Assembly: GCA_030847615.1 (NCBI GenBank)
Contig: JAUMIR010000005.1
Location: forward strand, 62,895,001-62,959,000
Source of the DNA: Gambelia wislizenii
Taxonomy: Eukaryota > Chordata > Lepidosauria > Squamata > Crotaphytidae
DNA length: 64,000 nucleotides
Direction: 5' to 3'
Numbering within the stretch: the first letter of the stretch is position 1; every line of letters starts with the position of its first letter. A model generated the notes under the pieces. It was not told where the DNA came from and searched no databases. It saw only the letters and a list, made by a program, of their open reading frames with translations. The position numbers were made by a program, and so were the translations under genes. This document shows positions 9,958 to 22,649 of the stretch, piece after piece.

Positions 9958-10991
9958 CACCCTCCAGATATGTTGGGCTACAGCTCCTACCATCCCTGGG
10001 CATGTTGGAGAGTTCCCAGTTGAGGAAGGCTATGCTAACTGCTACAGCAGCAATGATTAGATGCTAGATGACCTAGATGCTTCAAAGAAATGAACTTGTA
10101 GTGAGGGATTATTTCTACCCCCTCAGCTATTTACTCTGCATTTATCTGTAAGAAGGAGGTAATTATTAATGATTTGTTTACAGAGATATAATGTGAATTA
10201 CTAAATCAAAGTTCCTATAATACTTAGAAATATTTACAACAGTGTGTAAGCAATTGATGGCCTGGCATGTTCAAGATAAAAAAAATGACTGCAATTACCT
10301 CTTTCATGTGACTAAGCACATGTTTGATTGGAATACCATTTCATTTTGCCTAACTGGTTTCACAACATCCCTTATCTTTTTAATCTACGTCTTATCTCAA
10401 AAGTGTTCAAGTCTCAGTATGTCCATGGCAATAAGGACCAGCCTGCTCACTGCCAAAAATGTATCATTAATCATCATCCTGTTCTCAGCCAGGGTAATTT
10501 TGCATGGCTCTCCAGCTCTGCCTGATAGGACCACAAAAAAATTGCAGTGAAAGCAGGCAGCACAGGGGAAAAAATCCTGCATTTAGTAGTGAGAATTCAC
10601 TTCTACGAATTCACTTTGGGAAGTTTCAAAGCTCAAGAAAGGAGTATGTGGTTTCAGGCAGAAGGTCCCAGGTTCCATTCCTGACACCACATGGGCTAGA
10701 TACCAACTGATGAGAAAAACTTCTGCCTTGGAAAGCCTTTGCTAGGGGTTGTCTAGATGGTGAAAATAATCCTAATAGAATTTGCAGAGAATACCTTTTG
10801 GCCTAATGAGATCTGACTGAGATTCATGGTTTTTGGAAGGAGGAGTCCCCAAAAACTCCATTTACTGCATGGGAAAACCCTTCATGGCTTTTCCCAAGGT
10901 TTTTTTTTTTTTTTTAATAATGTGTGGAAATGCTCATTACCACTCATTTGGACAACCAATTCACATCACAGCACATTCTTGGTGCGGACAG
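9958..10991. other. Unannotated, with a foldback fragment at 9955-10045
   Basis: The first 90 bp ('cctccagatatgttgggcta...') are one arm of a frequent reptile foldback repeat that recurs at about 34765. The following 900 bp hold poly(T) at about 10901-10916 but no gene. Confidence 0.35.
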
Positions 10992-11172
10992 AAGTGGAAA
11001 GCTGATTGGTCAGACATGCATGGGGAGCAGGCTTGCCAGCAATCAAGTGGCCAGAAGTGTTTTTTTTTTTTTTAGTTCCATGTTATCGATCATGCACTCT
11101 TTTGCTGCACTAAGGTGACAAAACAGCTTTTTAAAGTGAAAGGTTGCACTTGCACACCTTTGATTTTCAGTT
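10992..11172 (+). repeat. Long direct repeat, copy 1
   Basis: This 181-bp segment (AAGTGGAAAGCTGATTGGTC to GATTTTCAGTT, including a poly(T) run and GTTATCGATCATGCAC) is repeated at 11582-11761 with only a few substitutions. It is the left copy. Sequence outside the repeat differs on both sides, so its edges are sharp. Confidence 0.85.
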
Positions 11173-11581
11173 GAAGTTCAAGTTCAAGGGAGACCCCTGC
11201 TAGTTGCTAATATGTTTGTTTACAGGGAAGGAGAGAGCGTCGAGCGGACGGCTCGGCCAGTGCTTCTCTCCTTCATGCGGTGGAACCGGGATGGACCGGT
11301 CCCCGCGCCACCCACATGTGTGGGCGGCGGGGTGGTCACGACCCATACATTGCCGCCAACCATTAGCTGGCAAATTGCGGCCAATTATTGCCAATATATA
11401 TATATCAATTTATCTACCTCCAACATGTATCTTTTATCTACCTCAATGTGTGTATATTACTAACCTGTACCTAACTATGTTATCTGAAGTTTATATTGGC
11501 AAACAATACATGGTCAATCAAATCTGAGTGTCTGCGTTTATTCAAGGGGGGGGGCTGCGGGGCCGTCTGGTCTGGGTCCGC
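11173..11581. other. Unclassified 409-bp segment between direct repeats
   Basis: Begins GAAGTTCAAGTTCAAGGG and includes a CpG-rich part (gagcgtcgagcggacggctc) at 11240-11350, an AT-rich part, and a G-run (11547-11555) near the right edge. No coding match. It may be an inserted retroelement fragment or the spacer of a tandem duplication. Confidence 0.4.
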
Positions 11582-11761
11582 AAGTGGAAAGCTGATTGGT
11601 CAGACATGCATGGGGAGCAGGCTTGCCAGCAATCAAGTGGCCAGAAGTGTTTTTTTTTTTTTAGTTCCATGTTATCGATCATGCACTTTTTTGCTACACT
11701 AAGGTGACAAAACAGCTTTTTAAAGTGAAAGGTTGCACTTGCACACCTTTGATTTTCAGTT
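11582..11761 (+). repeat. Long direct repeat, copy 2
   Basis: Second copy of the repeat at 10992-11172, 590 bp downstream, same orientation and nearly identical. Differences seen include the poly(T) length and ACTCTTTTGCTGCAC versus ACTTTTTTGCTACAC. Confidence 0.85.
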
Positions 11762-13354
11762 AAAAAAATACTGTGCAGTGGCAACACATTATGGAGAATA
11801 ATAATGTGAATAATTCACTCCCAGCCACCATCTTGATTCACAGTCATGGGTGCATGTGTACTTCAAACATGGATAGCTTTGCATACCAGTGATTTTGCCA
11901 AATAACTGTGGAGACAAATGAATGCTGCTGCAAATTTGTGTTAATGTGCAGCAATCCACATTATATCTTCTCATCTGCAGAAGCCCTTGTCAAAGTAGAC
12001 TGGGGATGTGTGACTTGCAGCCCTCAGCAACAAATCAGGGCTGAGCATGCCAATAAAGACATAGACAAACATTGATGTGGAATCTAACATGCCACAACTT
12101 CATTGATTACAGCTGCGAAAAGTTGTCTTGGCATCGGGCAAGGATCCTGAGATTGGGAGACCTGTCTGTCAGCTGATACACCACCACCTTGCCAGTCTGA
12201 ATGCTGGAGGAAAACAGGGTTGACATAACCAGGTTCCCATATGGATGAAAATCACTCTGTGCTTCCCTTGTCACTTGGAACTGAGTCCAGGCCATGACCA
12301 CAAGCTGGGCATTTCCCTTATTGTCTTAAGCCCCCCCCCCAACCATGTATGGGGGTATGCTAGCCCATCTCTTCCAATTTTGTCTGACCCCATGTCCAAC
12401 CAGTAAATGTTCTGACAAGATAATACAAAAAAGGCAATTCTCAGTAAATCCAGTAAATAGGACCCCAGAGTCCGAGACTATTCACATGCAAACATAGAAG
12501 GTGTGAGGGTGGGAATCTGCTTCAATACAGGATGATAATTTAACAGACCTGACTGAAGACTTTGTCAGTGAAATCAGTCTGCAAGTAGCTGGTCAGTCTC
12601 TCTGTGGATGGCCAGCTGTTCCCACCATTCCTCAGGAGCCAATGAAACTCCAACAACTCCTAGGAGAAAGAATCCTGGCATGTGACACCATTGTTGGCTT
12701 ACTGTGCTTCTTTGTCCTTGCTACCAGGATGCAAATGGGGATTCCCAGGTAAGTATGGGTTCCTGTGCCTGTGGTTATTCAGATGTCTGTGGACTTGAAC
12801 TGCCATGATGTGTCACCAGTCACAGTCCAAGAAAACACATTCCCCAACTCCAATGTAGAAAACAGGCAGACAAATGTTTTAACTACGTATAAGGCAACTT
12901 CCTAACTGACAACACGAAACATCTAATACGGGGAGGAAAGGATTATTTATCCTCACCATTTCAGAATTCTTCTCCCAAAGCTGTTCAGCAGAGGTGGTTC
13001 AGACAACAGGGTGCATGTAGCTTCCTGGGGTTCACAAGATCCTCTAAGACTGGGGTCAATGTTTTGGTTTAGGACACAAATTCCAATGGAAACAATTGCT
13101 TAAGGGATCACACCACAAGTATTGCCAGATAAGAAAATAAAGAGTTTCAGTTTTCACATGGGTGAACTCAGTAAAAACTGCTGATATTTATATAGCAACT
13201 CTCACTGAAGTCTACAGATATATCTCCAAGTAAATATGAAATTGTGCTGCACACATTATTTCTTACACTAGTTGTGAACTGATAAGAAAGACAAAAAAAT
13301 TTCTCAGCACATATTCTGGATTTTTAAAGATTTGCTTTAGAGGGAAAAACCTTA
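11762..13354. other. Unannotated 1.6-kb stretch
   Basis: I see no convincing exon, transposon end or RNA gene. A 64-codon minus-strand frame at 12107-12301 has a protein-like composition but matches nothing I recognise and has no visible splice or promoter context. A C-run lies near 12332. Confidence 0.4.
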
Positions 13355-13589
13355 CAGGTTTCCCCCTGTATCTGCAGGCAATATGTTTCTGGACTTACTG
13401 TGGATATGTAAAACCATAGATACCCTATTGAACCCTATTGAAATGAATGACTTCCAGCCCAATGTCTGGTGGAAGCATACCATAGAATCACCTTGGAGGA
13501 CCTAAAAAATAGCTTGAGAGGACATATTTTTCAGGACATGGATAACTGAAACTGTGGTTACCGGTCCTGTGGATATGGGGGTCAGTCTG
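13355..13589. mobile_element. Pogo-like MITE
   Basis: Starts CAGGTTTCCCCCTGTATCTG after TA (13353-13354) and ends ATGGGGGTCAGTCTG before TA (13590-13591). The internal layout, including 'gaccctattgaaatgaatg' type sequence and 'ggaggacctaaaaa', relates it to the pogo-like MITEs at 3493 and 14852. It is non-coding. Confidence 0.6.
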
Positions 13590-14851
13590 TAATATATATG
13601 CATACCATATTTCTCATATTGCAGTTACACATAATAAGAACATTTTTTAAAAAACCATACTGGATGAAACCAAAGGACTATGTAGGCTAGTATTACACAG
13701 TGGTCAACCAATTAACCATTGGAAGCCCACATGAAGGAACATGAGTACAACAGTACCCTCTTACTCATTTCCCCCAGGAACTAATACAGTGTGCTGGTTC
13801 TGGTACTGGAGGAAATATATTTCCACCATGACCAGTTGCCACTGATATCCCCCCAGCCTCCATGAAGGGTTAAACAGAAGTATAAACATGATTGTTATTG
13901 AACTAGCCATGATAGCTAAATGAATACTTCATATTCATAGGATGCATAGTTCCAAATATAAAGAACAAGGACTTTGATATCCTTTTGAGGCTTCCTGGAA
14001 GTATCTGGCTTGCCATATGCTGGGATAGGATGGACTCTTGATCTGATCCAGCAGAGTTCTTTTTATGTAATATGCTAGTCCACTTAGGTGGCAATTCTAT
14101 ACACACTCATCTGGGAGTAAATACAGTAGGCATTACCTTTGAGTAGCCAGGCATAGGTTTTCACAGTAAATGTTCTGTCCTCTATCAGCACTGACTGCCT
14201 AAAACCAAGGTTGAAAAAATGTCCATCAGAAAATGACATCTTTCAGTCACCTGTGATTTACATTAAATCAAACATGACATTTTGCTACCAATGCCAATAC
14301 CATTATCTAAATTTACTAGTTATAAATTTTATAAGTAGTCATAAAATAATCTCACCAATGATCCAGACACACTGATTGCATGAATAAATCTTACATAGTA
14401 CTTAAAAAAAAGAATTGGGAAAGGCACTCAGGTCAGCAGTGCATGCCTGTAAAATATAATAGTTGGTTGTCTTGGAATTAATCATTACATTTGCTGAACC
14501 ATCTAAAAATATTGATTCTGTGGAACAGATAATGTTGTGCCATAAATGGTTTCTAGGGTATAGATTGAAGGATGATAGTTCAGCTATTTTGTTTTCCAGT
14601 ATTATTGCTTCAGAAGACCTGAGAGATTGGTTGTGAACATTTTTCATTAAGCATACAAAATAACCATTAGATGGTGATGGAAGGGAGTGACTAGGTTTGT
14701 CATGGAAAATTGTGGGCCAGAATTAGCTATTATCTTATCAGGTCTTAGTCAAACTTCCCTAATTATTTACAATCCTTTCAAACTAGCCTGAAGAATTTAC
14801 CAGCTTAAAATGATTTGGTCAAGTGCTTTTAAAAGTTACTTTTAAAAAGTA
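13590..14851. other. Unannotated 1.3-kb stretch
   Basis: No recognisable gene or repeat end. The short frames at 13903-14106 and 14402-14647 (minus) have no family resemblance. Confidence 0.35.
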
Positions 14852-15069
14852 CAGATGGCTCTCCATAGCCACAGATTCTACATCCACAGATTCAACCAAC
14901 CATGATTTCAAAATATCCCCCTGCCGACCAATTCCAAAAAGCAAACTTTGATTTTGCTGTTTTATATAAGGGACACAATTTTTTTATGCTATTGTATGTA
15001 ATGGGACTTGAGCATCCATGGATTTTGGGGTCCTGACTCCAAACTGCAATGGATACCAAGGGCCCACTG
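14852..15069. mobile_element. Pogo-like MITE
   Basis: CAGATGGCTCTCCATAGCC at the left after TA (14850-14851), and GGATACCAAGGGCCCACTG at the right before TA (15070-15071). The body shares 'aaaaagcaaactttgattttgc' and 'taatgggacttgagc' with 4711-4940. It is a clear 218-bp copy with an intact TA duplication. Confidence 0.75.
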
Positions 15070-16227
15070 TAATCAGGTATATTTGTAGTTCCAAGTCCTC
15101 TGCCTCCATGGGTCAATACTGTAACAGTAACAATTTTTTAAAAGTAACTCTTTACTTATCAACTTCTTGAAAGTAACTAAATAGATATTTTTTTTAAAAA
15201 AAGAATACTTTTTTAAAAATGCCACTGCCACAAGTCCTAAGGGAGTGATACAAAAGACACTGTCTTCCCATCTAGTTCATTGTTGTCTCAATACCCACAA
15301 AAAAGGGCAAAGCAGCTGAATAGGACCTGACACAAGCCAGTACTTGAACCATGTGGTCTTCCTCCTCTACCATTTAGTGAGACACTCCTACATAACTATA
15401 AAAGTGACTAAACATTATAGGTATAAGGGCTGAAGGGCTGAAGGTATCATCCCACAGACTGTTTTGGTTGACTTGACCTGTGCTGGGGTCAAAATGAGGG
15501 AGACATGGGGGGCATGCAGGGGCAGGAAAGAGTTACATGTGGCCCCCAGCCCCTGTTAGGCATCCTTGCACCCCCAGTTATCTCCCAACCACTGTAAATC
15601 AAAAAGAGAAGCCACAGTGTGTGATCTTGCAGTAGTGTGGTTTGCTGCCAAAATTTGTTAGCAAACACAACAGACAACAGCCTACATTCTGAACCTTCCA
15701 TGTGGTCCCCAGGGAACAATTCCTTCCTCCCCAAAATTCAGTTGTTCCTCTCATTATTCAAATCCACAAGCCCCAAACCTCACCCCCCCATCCCTCCAGC
15801 TGATGCACTATAGGCCTGCATCTAGAAGCACCACAGCAATGGAAAACAAAATTGGTGTGGAGGCTACTCCTAAAGCTGTGATCCCTTAATTAAGTAGGGG
15901 GGGGGAAATGGATTTATGACTTAATTACAAGTAAGGGGAAAACAATTAATTTCAGAGGGAAAACAGTACTGTACAAATCAATTAGGACCGCTTACAGAGT
16001 AAAGTGTTTTCTTCTTCCTTAAACAAGAGAGCAGTTTTTTTCCTTAACAGGTCAACACAAGGCTGTTGCCTTAAAAGCTAAGCAGGGCTGTTGCTTCAAA
16101 AAGGCAATGGAAGTTTTTAAACAATATTTGTGTGTGTGTGTGCTGATTTTAACCACATATGGTCAATTTATCTATTTTTCTGTATTTTAGCTGAAAGCAA
16201 ATATATAATAAATCAAAGCAAATCAGA
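15070..16227. other. Unannotated 1.15-kb stretch
   Basis: No gene recognised. A poly(G) run occurs at about 15897-15906 and a short GT run at about 16130-16142. Confidence 0.35.
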
Positions 16228-16689
16228 AGTCAGCCCTCAAGAATTTGATCAGCCCAGAAAATGGCACCCACCCCTGCTACAGTTCCCCACCTTTGACCTA
16301 TTGGTTTTCCTGGACCTCCTGGATTCTGATACCATTGACTATGAGGTCTAGCTAGACCACCTGGCTGGACTGGGTACCAGGAATGTAGTATTTTAGTGGT
16401 CTAATTCTTTCTCTTGGGTTGTAGCTAGAAAGTGGTACTGATGGAGTACTGTTTCACATGGGAGCCTTGGGAGAATAATGTCCTACAGGGTTCTATTCTG
16501 TCCTCCGTATTGTATAACATCTATAAGAGGCCACTGGGAGAGGCCATTCAGAGCTTTGGAATGAGGTGTTACTAGTACACTGATGACACCTAGCTCTATT
16601 TGTCCTTGTCACCTAATAGCAAGGAAGCGGTCACTGTCCTTGTACACTGCCTGGGTTCAATAGTGAGCTGAATAAGAAAGGACAAACTG

Positions 16690-16722
16690 AAATTAAAATT
16701 AAAAAAATTAAAATTAAAATTG
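16690..16722 (+). repeat. (AAAATT)n microsatellite
   Basis: Repeated 'aattaaaattaaaa' units within the L2 fragment. Confidence 0.8.
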
Positions 16723-17324
16723 ATAAGATTGGAGTACTGCTGGACCACTTAAATTCTAGTATGCAGAAGTGGGACTCAATTTGTGCTGGAATGGAATGTA
16801 CTTCCCCTGAATGGAATGGGCTGATGGTCTGTGAACGATTCTTGACTTTGTACTGTTTCTGGATTCTCAAAGACTAGCAGTACAACTCTGTCTAGTTCAC
16901 CAGCTTTGTAACTTTTTCCAGTCTTGGCAATTATCGTCCATGCCTCAGTTACATCATTTCTTGACCACTACAATGTACTGTTATGTGGGACTGTCCTTAA
17001 AGAGGGTATAGGGTTTTTGTTTTTGTTTTTTTTGCTGGTGCAACATGGTAGCAATTAAGCTGCTAACGTGTGCATATTATTGAGCTCATGTTACCCAGAA
17101 ACTGAAAACCTACACTGAACTGATTGACAATTGCTTTTTCGACCCAATTGATTTTCTTTCAAGGCCCTTTACAGTTTGGGGCCTGATTATTTAAGGAACC
17201 AGTTTTGCTGTGAAGCCTTCCGACATTAAGATTTTCAGGAGATACTCTCTTGCATATACAGTTGCCTACTGTATGGAGATCTGCTTGAACCTCAGAACTG
17301 AGATCTGTCTCTATTTTCTCTACT

Positions 17325-17750
17325 TCCTCATTCAAAATGCTGTAGATTCTCATGAAAAGATGCTCACACAGGAAATTAAAAAACAAAACAAAACAAAACA
17401 AAAACAACACACAAAAAGTTTTTTTTAAAAAGCACACTTAAAAACTTCCAAGTAACCCGAGGAAGGTCATAAAAAGTGTGTCACCTACCTGGAGGTTGCA
17501 ATCTCACCCAGAAATGTTCTGACCAGTCTGGCCATTGATGGTGTAAGTACAAGGGGGGGGGGAAGCGAAAGGTTTCATAGGCAAAAAAAAAATGGCACAG
17601 CCAATCTATTGATAGCTTGTCACATCAATAAAATAGATCAGCTTATTGGCAGGACATAAACACAAAATGGTGACTTCATGTGGTATGCACACCCTTTTGT
17701 ATTTATGTGGTGTCGTTACGACGCTGCATTTAGTGCGTCTTTTAAAGTCC
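17325..17750. mobile_element. TNA-type MITE, subfamily 1, left end missing
   Basis: The right end is TTTAAAGTCC (ending 17750), a degenerate version of the family's CTGATAAAGTCC. The body follows the 24912 and 46010 copies: 'gattctcatgaaaag', an (AAAAC)n run at 17377-17405, 'acttccaagtaacccgagg', and 'gtcgttacgacgctgc'. The left terminus is not found, so the copy is truncated. It sits within the L2 element, so it arrived later. Confidence 0.7.
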
Positions 17751-17973
17751 TCTGTTGCACCAGTGTCACAAGCCTGTCTGGTGAGGACACAGGAGAGGAC
17801 CTTTGTGGTGCTATTCCTAGGCTGTGGAATTTGCTTCCACAGGAAGGAAGGCTGCCCCATTCTCTGCTCCCCTATCACTGGAAAGATCTTTTAATTTAAA
17901 GAGGCATTTGATAGTTAAGAGGATGCAGGGAATCATTTTATGGTATATGTGTGTGTGGTATATTTTTATATTT

Positions 17974-18988
17974 AGAATCACAGAATCATAGAGTTGGAAG
18001 AGACCACAAGGGCCATCCTGTCCTACCCCCTGCAATGCAAGAATATACAACCAAAGTACTCCTGACAGATGGCCATCCAGCCTCTATTTAAAAACCTCCA
18101 AAAAAAGAGATCCACCACACTCTGAGGCAGTATATCCACCATTGAACAGTTCTTACCATCAAGAAGTTCTTCCTAATGTTTATACAATCTCTTTTCCTGT
18201 AGTTTGAATCTAATTTTTTTTGTGTCCTAGTCTTTGGAACAGCAGAAAACAAGCTTTCACAATCTTCAATATGATATCTTTTCAAATAAAGAAACATGGC
18301 TATAATGTCACATCATAACCTTCTCTTCTTGAGGCTAAACATGGCCACTCCTCATAGGCCATGGTTTCCAGAGCTTTCACCATTTCAGTTGCCTTCCTCT
18401 GGACACACTCCAGCTTGTCCACATCCTTCTTGAGTTATGATGCCCAGAACTGGACACAGTATTCCAGGTGTGAGTTCTGACAAAAGCAGAATAGAGCTGC
18501 ACTTTTACTTCCCTTGATCTAGAGACACTATACTCCCAGTGATGCAGTCTAGAACCGCATTGGCTTTTTAAGCTGCCACATTACACTGCTGACTCATGTT
18601 CAGCTTGTGGTCTACTAAGACTCCTAGATCCATTTCCCATGTACTGTTGTCAAGCTAGGTGTCACCCATCCTATATTTGTGCATTTCATTTTTTCTGCCT
18701 TAGTGTTGTACTCCATGTTTCTCCCTGTTGAAATTCATTTTATTAGTTTTGGGCCAGATCTCCATTCTGAAAAGATTATTTTGAATTCTGATCCTGCCCT
18801 CTGGGGGTATTTGCTACCCCTCCTAATTTGGTGTCATCTGCAAAATAGTACTGGGCCCAGAAAAAAAAACCTTGTAGCACTGCACCAGTCACTTCTCTCC
18901 AAACTGAGGAGCCATTGGTGAGCACCCTTTCAGTTCAGTCAGTCAACCAATTACAAATCCACCTAACAGTAGCATTGTCTAGTCTAAA
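17974..18988 (-). mobile_element. CR1 LINE fragment, antisense, decayed
   Basis: Left edge is the reversed CR1 terminus ('agaatcacagaatcatagag', then GTTGGAAGAGACC). Reading leftward on the minus strand it carries the C-terminal blocks (FLYLKRYHIEDCESLFSAVP, then FLMVRTVQWW), and farther right the RT-proximal blocks, including a 'gtcatctgcaaaat' stretch that is the FADDTKL box in reverse. Deletions and stops are frequent. It extends about 1 kb into ORF2. Confidence 0.85.
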
Positions 18989-19991
18989 TTTTAATATTTA
19001 ATGTCATGTTATAAAATAATTTTAGACCTTTTAAAATTAATGGCATTTTAATATGGAATTTGTTTAATTGTGTTTTAGCTTTCTATCATCAGATTTTTAA
19101 CTTTAACATGTTGTAAGTGTGACACTCCTGCCACTTTATATGAGCTTGACAAGATCAAGGTAGCTGAAAGCAATCTTCAACAGGCCAGCCCCATTTTACC
19201 TTTGTGGCTTAGCCTGGCTGCCTCTGCCCTCTCTCTGTTTCTCTCACCTTTACTTCATTATCTTCCCTTAGTTCCACTTTCAAACCAGGGTTACTACTTT
19301 TACTTAAATGGGTAGAGTGTGTTTTGGTAGCATGCCTTTACCTTTATATAATAGATTGGAATGGACAGAGTCTGTATTTGAATTAACAACAAGGATAACT
19401 TTATTGAAGGGAATGAATAACAGTAATGTGAAATCATATTTAGGAAAGTATTTAAACCTTTATAATGTTATCCCTTATTTCTCCAGTCTCATTCACTCTT
19501 TGTCCTCTGACTCCTCTAATTCAAACTATTAACCTCTGCACACAATTTTACCACATCCAAGCTTCTGTCAAAGCCACACACACCTGGAGCCCTCTGCTCC
19601 AGATAACTGTCATCACTGTCATGCAGATTTCAAACACACAGAATCCCCTCCCATTTCAGCTTCCTGCCATAGGATTGGCTCCTAGAACATACTTCTCTCA
19701 TTCGCTCATCCATCCATCCATCGCAGTAAGCATGTTGTAAGCCACCTTGGATCCTGCAAAGGGAGAAAAATGTTATTTAAAAATAATTAAATAAAACAAT
19801 AATTTCATTTGTGGATTTTTCTGATTATTGTAATCATCTTAACAGTTTTATTATCTCATTTATCATTAACTTGTTTTCATTTGTTTTAATGGTGTTAGTT
19901 GCCCTGAGCATTATTATTTTGCTGGACAGGCAGGATAGAAATGTAATAAATAAACTAAATAATGACAATTTTTAAAAAGGTATTTCAATGG
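18989..19991. other. Unannotated with L2-like tails at 19735-19800 and 19885-19965
   Basis: Two short segments ('gtaagccaccttggatcctg' and 'gttgccctgagcattattat' followed by 'aataaataaactaaat') look like the 3' tails of L2/MIR-type elements. A short CATC run lies at about 19710-19722. No gene. Confidence 0.4.
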
Positions 19992-20210
19992 CTGTTGACA
20001 CACTGCGGAAATGATCCAGTTTGCTATCACTTTAACTGCCATGGTTCAATGCTACAGAATTCTTAGATTTGTAGTTTTGTAAGATATTTAGCCTTCTCTG
20101 TCAGTAAGCTCTGGTGCCACAACAAGCTACAAATCCTAGGATTCCATAGGATAGAGCCATGATACTTAAAGCAGTATCAAACTGCATTATTTCTGCAGTG
20201 TGTCAGCAAC
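19992..20210. mobile_element. Foldback MITE (CTGCAG-type arms)
   Basis: Left arm 'ctgttgacacactgcggaaa' pairs with right arm 'tttctgcagtgtgtcagcaac'. Inner arms also pair ('gaattcttagatttgtagtt' with 'aagctacaaatcctaggatt'). It is one of three related palindromic elements in the window (also 29339-29558 and 42806-43025). Non-coding, about 219 bp. Confidence 0.7.
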
Positions 20211-21109
20211 CAGCATTTTAGAACAGGAAAATCCCATTTTAAAACATCACCAAATAAATAGGTCATGGGAGAGAGTGGGTGGGACCATTTGGGGAAGCCA
20301 AGAGGACTGGATTTGGATGTCAACAGGGCATCATTCAGCCCTAGGATCTGCAGTTCCCCACCCTTGGTTTAGCAACTCTCACTGCAAACAGAACAATTAA
20401 CTAGCACACACTGCTGGATTAGGTCATCTTCAACAAGCCAGAATTCTTTCATCTTCTGGCTTTTCATGATGTTTGAATCCACCCAATGGGCAGCCTTTTC
20501 CTCTCCAGCAGATTTTAAAAAGTAAAGAAAAACACTGAAAAAAAACCCCAGTAGTGGTTATAGGAAGGTTGCAAGCTGAAGACAACATAGTTTAGACATC
20601 CTGTAAAATTCCACTGTGTGATAAAAGCATGATCTGGAAGTGTCCATAATCTCACATCTTCATAACTGGAATGCTTTTCAGTCAGGTCAGTCCACACATT
20701 CTATCAGTCAACAAGTGCTGAACAAACAAAGACTCTCAAATATTATGTGAAAGCACGCAATGGGACATAGGGGTGCTGGTGGGGAAATTATGTGCTTAGC
20801 ATCCATATATCCATATGTTCATCATAGGATTAGAGTAGACATAATGCTGTATTTTTGAAGGGTTCTCTTTGCTGTTGGGAATCCTGAAAAAGAAAGGCCC
20901 CTGAACTTCGGAGAAGCCACCAAAAGATTGAGAACTGTGTGAGCAGGCCTATTTCGGGTTTTCGTGGATATTGAACACATATGATTCTATCCCGTTTCCC
21001 TCCTGGGCATTGACAGAATGTAGAAAAAGTGAGAAAACTAGTGTACATGGATGCGTGAACCAGTACTTAACAGTTTTTTAAAAATTATTATTTTATTTTT
21101 ATAGAGTGT
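20211..21109. other. Unannotated sequence
   Basis: No recognisable gene or repeat terminus. The frames at 20515-20697 and 20830-21048 (minus) show no family signature. Confidence 0.35.
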
Positions 21110-21310
21110 TGTTGAAAATCCTTGTTTAGTCATCAATAGCACTTTTTTCACACTATTGACTGTGTGCAAAAACACATCCTGTTGTAATTGCAAGATTATA
21201 GAGTGAATGGGCGGTCCTCAGCAAGAAAACCTCTAGATGACAACGTGAAAATGAAGCACAGGATGTTCTTTTTATGAACTGTCCTGTTTAGTTTGCATGT
21301 TTTTATGTTG
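21110..21310. mobile_element. Fragment of TNA-type MITE, subfamily 2
   Basis: The text 'caatagcacttttttcacac' through 'aaacacatcctgttgtaatt', 'gaatgggcggtcctcagcaa' and 'tttatgaactgtcctgttta' matches the centre of the complete copies at 30649-31265 and 52418-53050. Neither terminus is present. Confidence 0.65.
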
Positions 21311-22165
21311 TTTGTTGCAATTTCTGGCTCCACTACACCACTGTGCACAGCACCACTGTGTCTTGGAACACAAGTTCCCTGGAGAGCACACAAGATGTTT
21401 TTCTCCCTTCATGAAGGTCTTCCAGCAATCTCTGTGAAAATGAAGAAGCAAAGAGGCTGGTGGTAGGATAGTCACCACTTCCTGTTTGGAGTTCCATGGC
21501 TCTGCTTTACCTTGAACCACTCTTTCCCTTTTGTCTTGCTCTTCCTTCAAAACACTGGCAATGCTGGCTGGGGGATTATGGGAGTTGTTGTCCAAGAAAG
21601 TAACTTTCCCAGCTCTGCCTATGCCCATTTGCCTGTCATGCTCCTGATTCTGCCAGAAAAGCCAAAACCAGCCTGATCTAACTATGGCATTCTTTCCCTT
21701 TCTGAAGACTTTCTGCATCTGTGTGTACAAGGAACCATCCATCTATAGTTCAGCATAACTTGTGAAAGACCCTAGACAGAACAGGAGACAATCCCTACAT
21801 TCAGTCCACATACACGAAATGTGTACGCAATGCTCTTGTTTCATGGAAAACTGGAATACTGGGAACATGAGTTCATTGACTATAATAAGCAGAGTCAGAA
21901 TCTGCCAAAACGGTTGTAGTGCTTGCTTCAACGCACACCCACTGTGTTACTCAAGATGCATTTACTGCTTCTGGGAAGTTGCCGGAGATGGGTTTGCAAA
22001 TCAGAAATTTTTATTGATATGCAAGTTGGATATGTGCTGGGCAATTGGCACTTACATGGCTGTTTCTGCAGATAGATTTACTTTTCCTATATTTACCACA
22101 TGCAGAACTTGTGTTTTGTGTGCAGGCATAAAGAGAACTACTATAATAATACATTTAGAGAAATA
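21311..22165. other. Unannotated sequence
   Basis: Contains a 156-codon minus-strand frame at 21272-21742 that overlaps the MITE fragment and has no recognisable domain. At about 21565 'gggggattatgggagttgttg' is a piece of a common foldback repeat. No gene is supported. Confidence 0.35.
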
Positions 22166-22649
22166 GAAGTTGACAACAAAAAAGGAAGAACAAGAGGCCT
22201 CTTCCACAAGATCTGAGAAATCAAAACAAAATTTAAACCAAGGGTGGGGATGCTCTTTGACCAGCAGAATACATGCCCAAGATGAAATAAAAAAAGACAA
22301 TGGAAACAACACACAAGAGACATACATAAAAGAGTTGAAAGGATGAAAGATTCATTTGAGGAAGAGCCATATGAAGAACTTCCAGTTTTGGAAAGTGAAA
22401 TGAAAGCTGCACTCAGAGCATTTGGGAGAAATCATTTACCAGGAACAGATGGCATTACAATAGAACTGCTTCAGTCTATAGAGACATAATCTACTCTAGT
22501 TCTAACCAATAGCTGTCAACAAATATGGAAAACAAAACAATGACCCACATATTGGTAACACTCAATATACTTTCTAATCTCCAAGAAAGGGGCACAAAAG
22601 ATTGCAGTAACCATAGGAGCATTGCATTAATTTCCCATGCAAGTAAGTC

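Larger units (their letters stand above)
16228..17930 (+). mobile_element. L2 LINE, heavily decayed, split by a MITE fragment
   Basis: Conceptual translation with frameshifts gives L2 reverse-transcriptase blocks: a degenerate SAAFDTIDHEILL-like segment near 16310-16350, RLAGLGTR, a QGSVLSP-like segment, and a region around 16575 where the YADDTQLY box is decayed. Later come LDYCNALLCG near 16970 and LGPDYLRNQF near 17190. After a MITE fragment (17325-17750) the L2 resumes with 'ggaatttgcttccac' (the LWNxLP block, RLWNLLPQ) near 17820. No frame is intact. The (AAAATT)n run at 16690-16722 lies inside. Confidence 0.75.

Noticed and set aside
10991..11762. Retrotransposon with 181-bp LTRs
   Set aside because: The repeats lack TG...CA ends and the 409-bp spacer shows no gag or pol. 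Reported as direct repeats with unknown origin.
12107..12301. 64-codon minus-strand frame with protein-like composition
   Set aside because: No known domain, no splice sites or start context that I can support, and neighbouring sequence is non-coding. Kept only as unannotated sequence.
21272..21742. 156-codon minus-strand frame
   Set aside because: It overlaps a MITE fragment and has no domain, so it is not supported as a gene.
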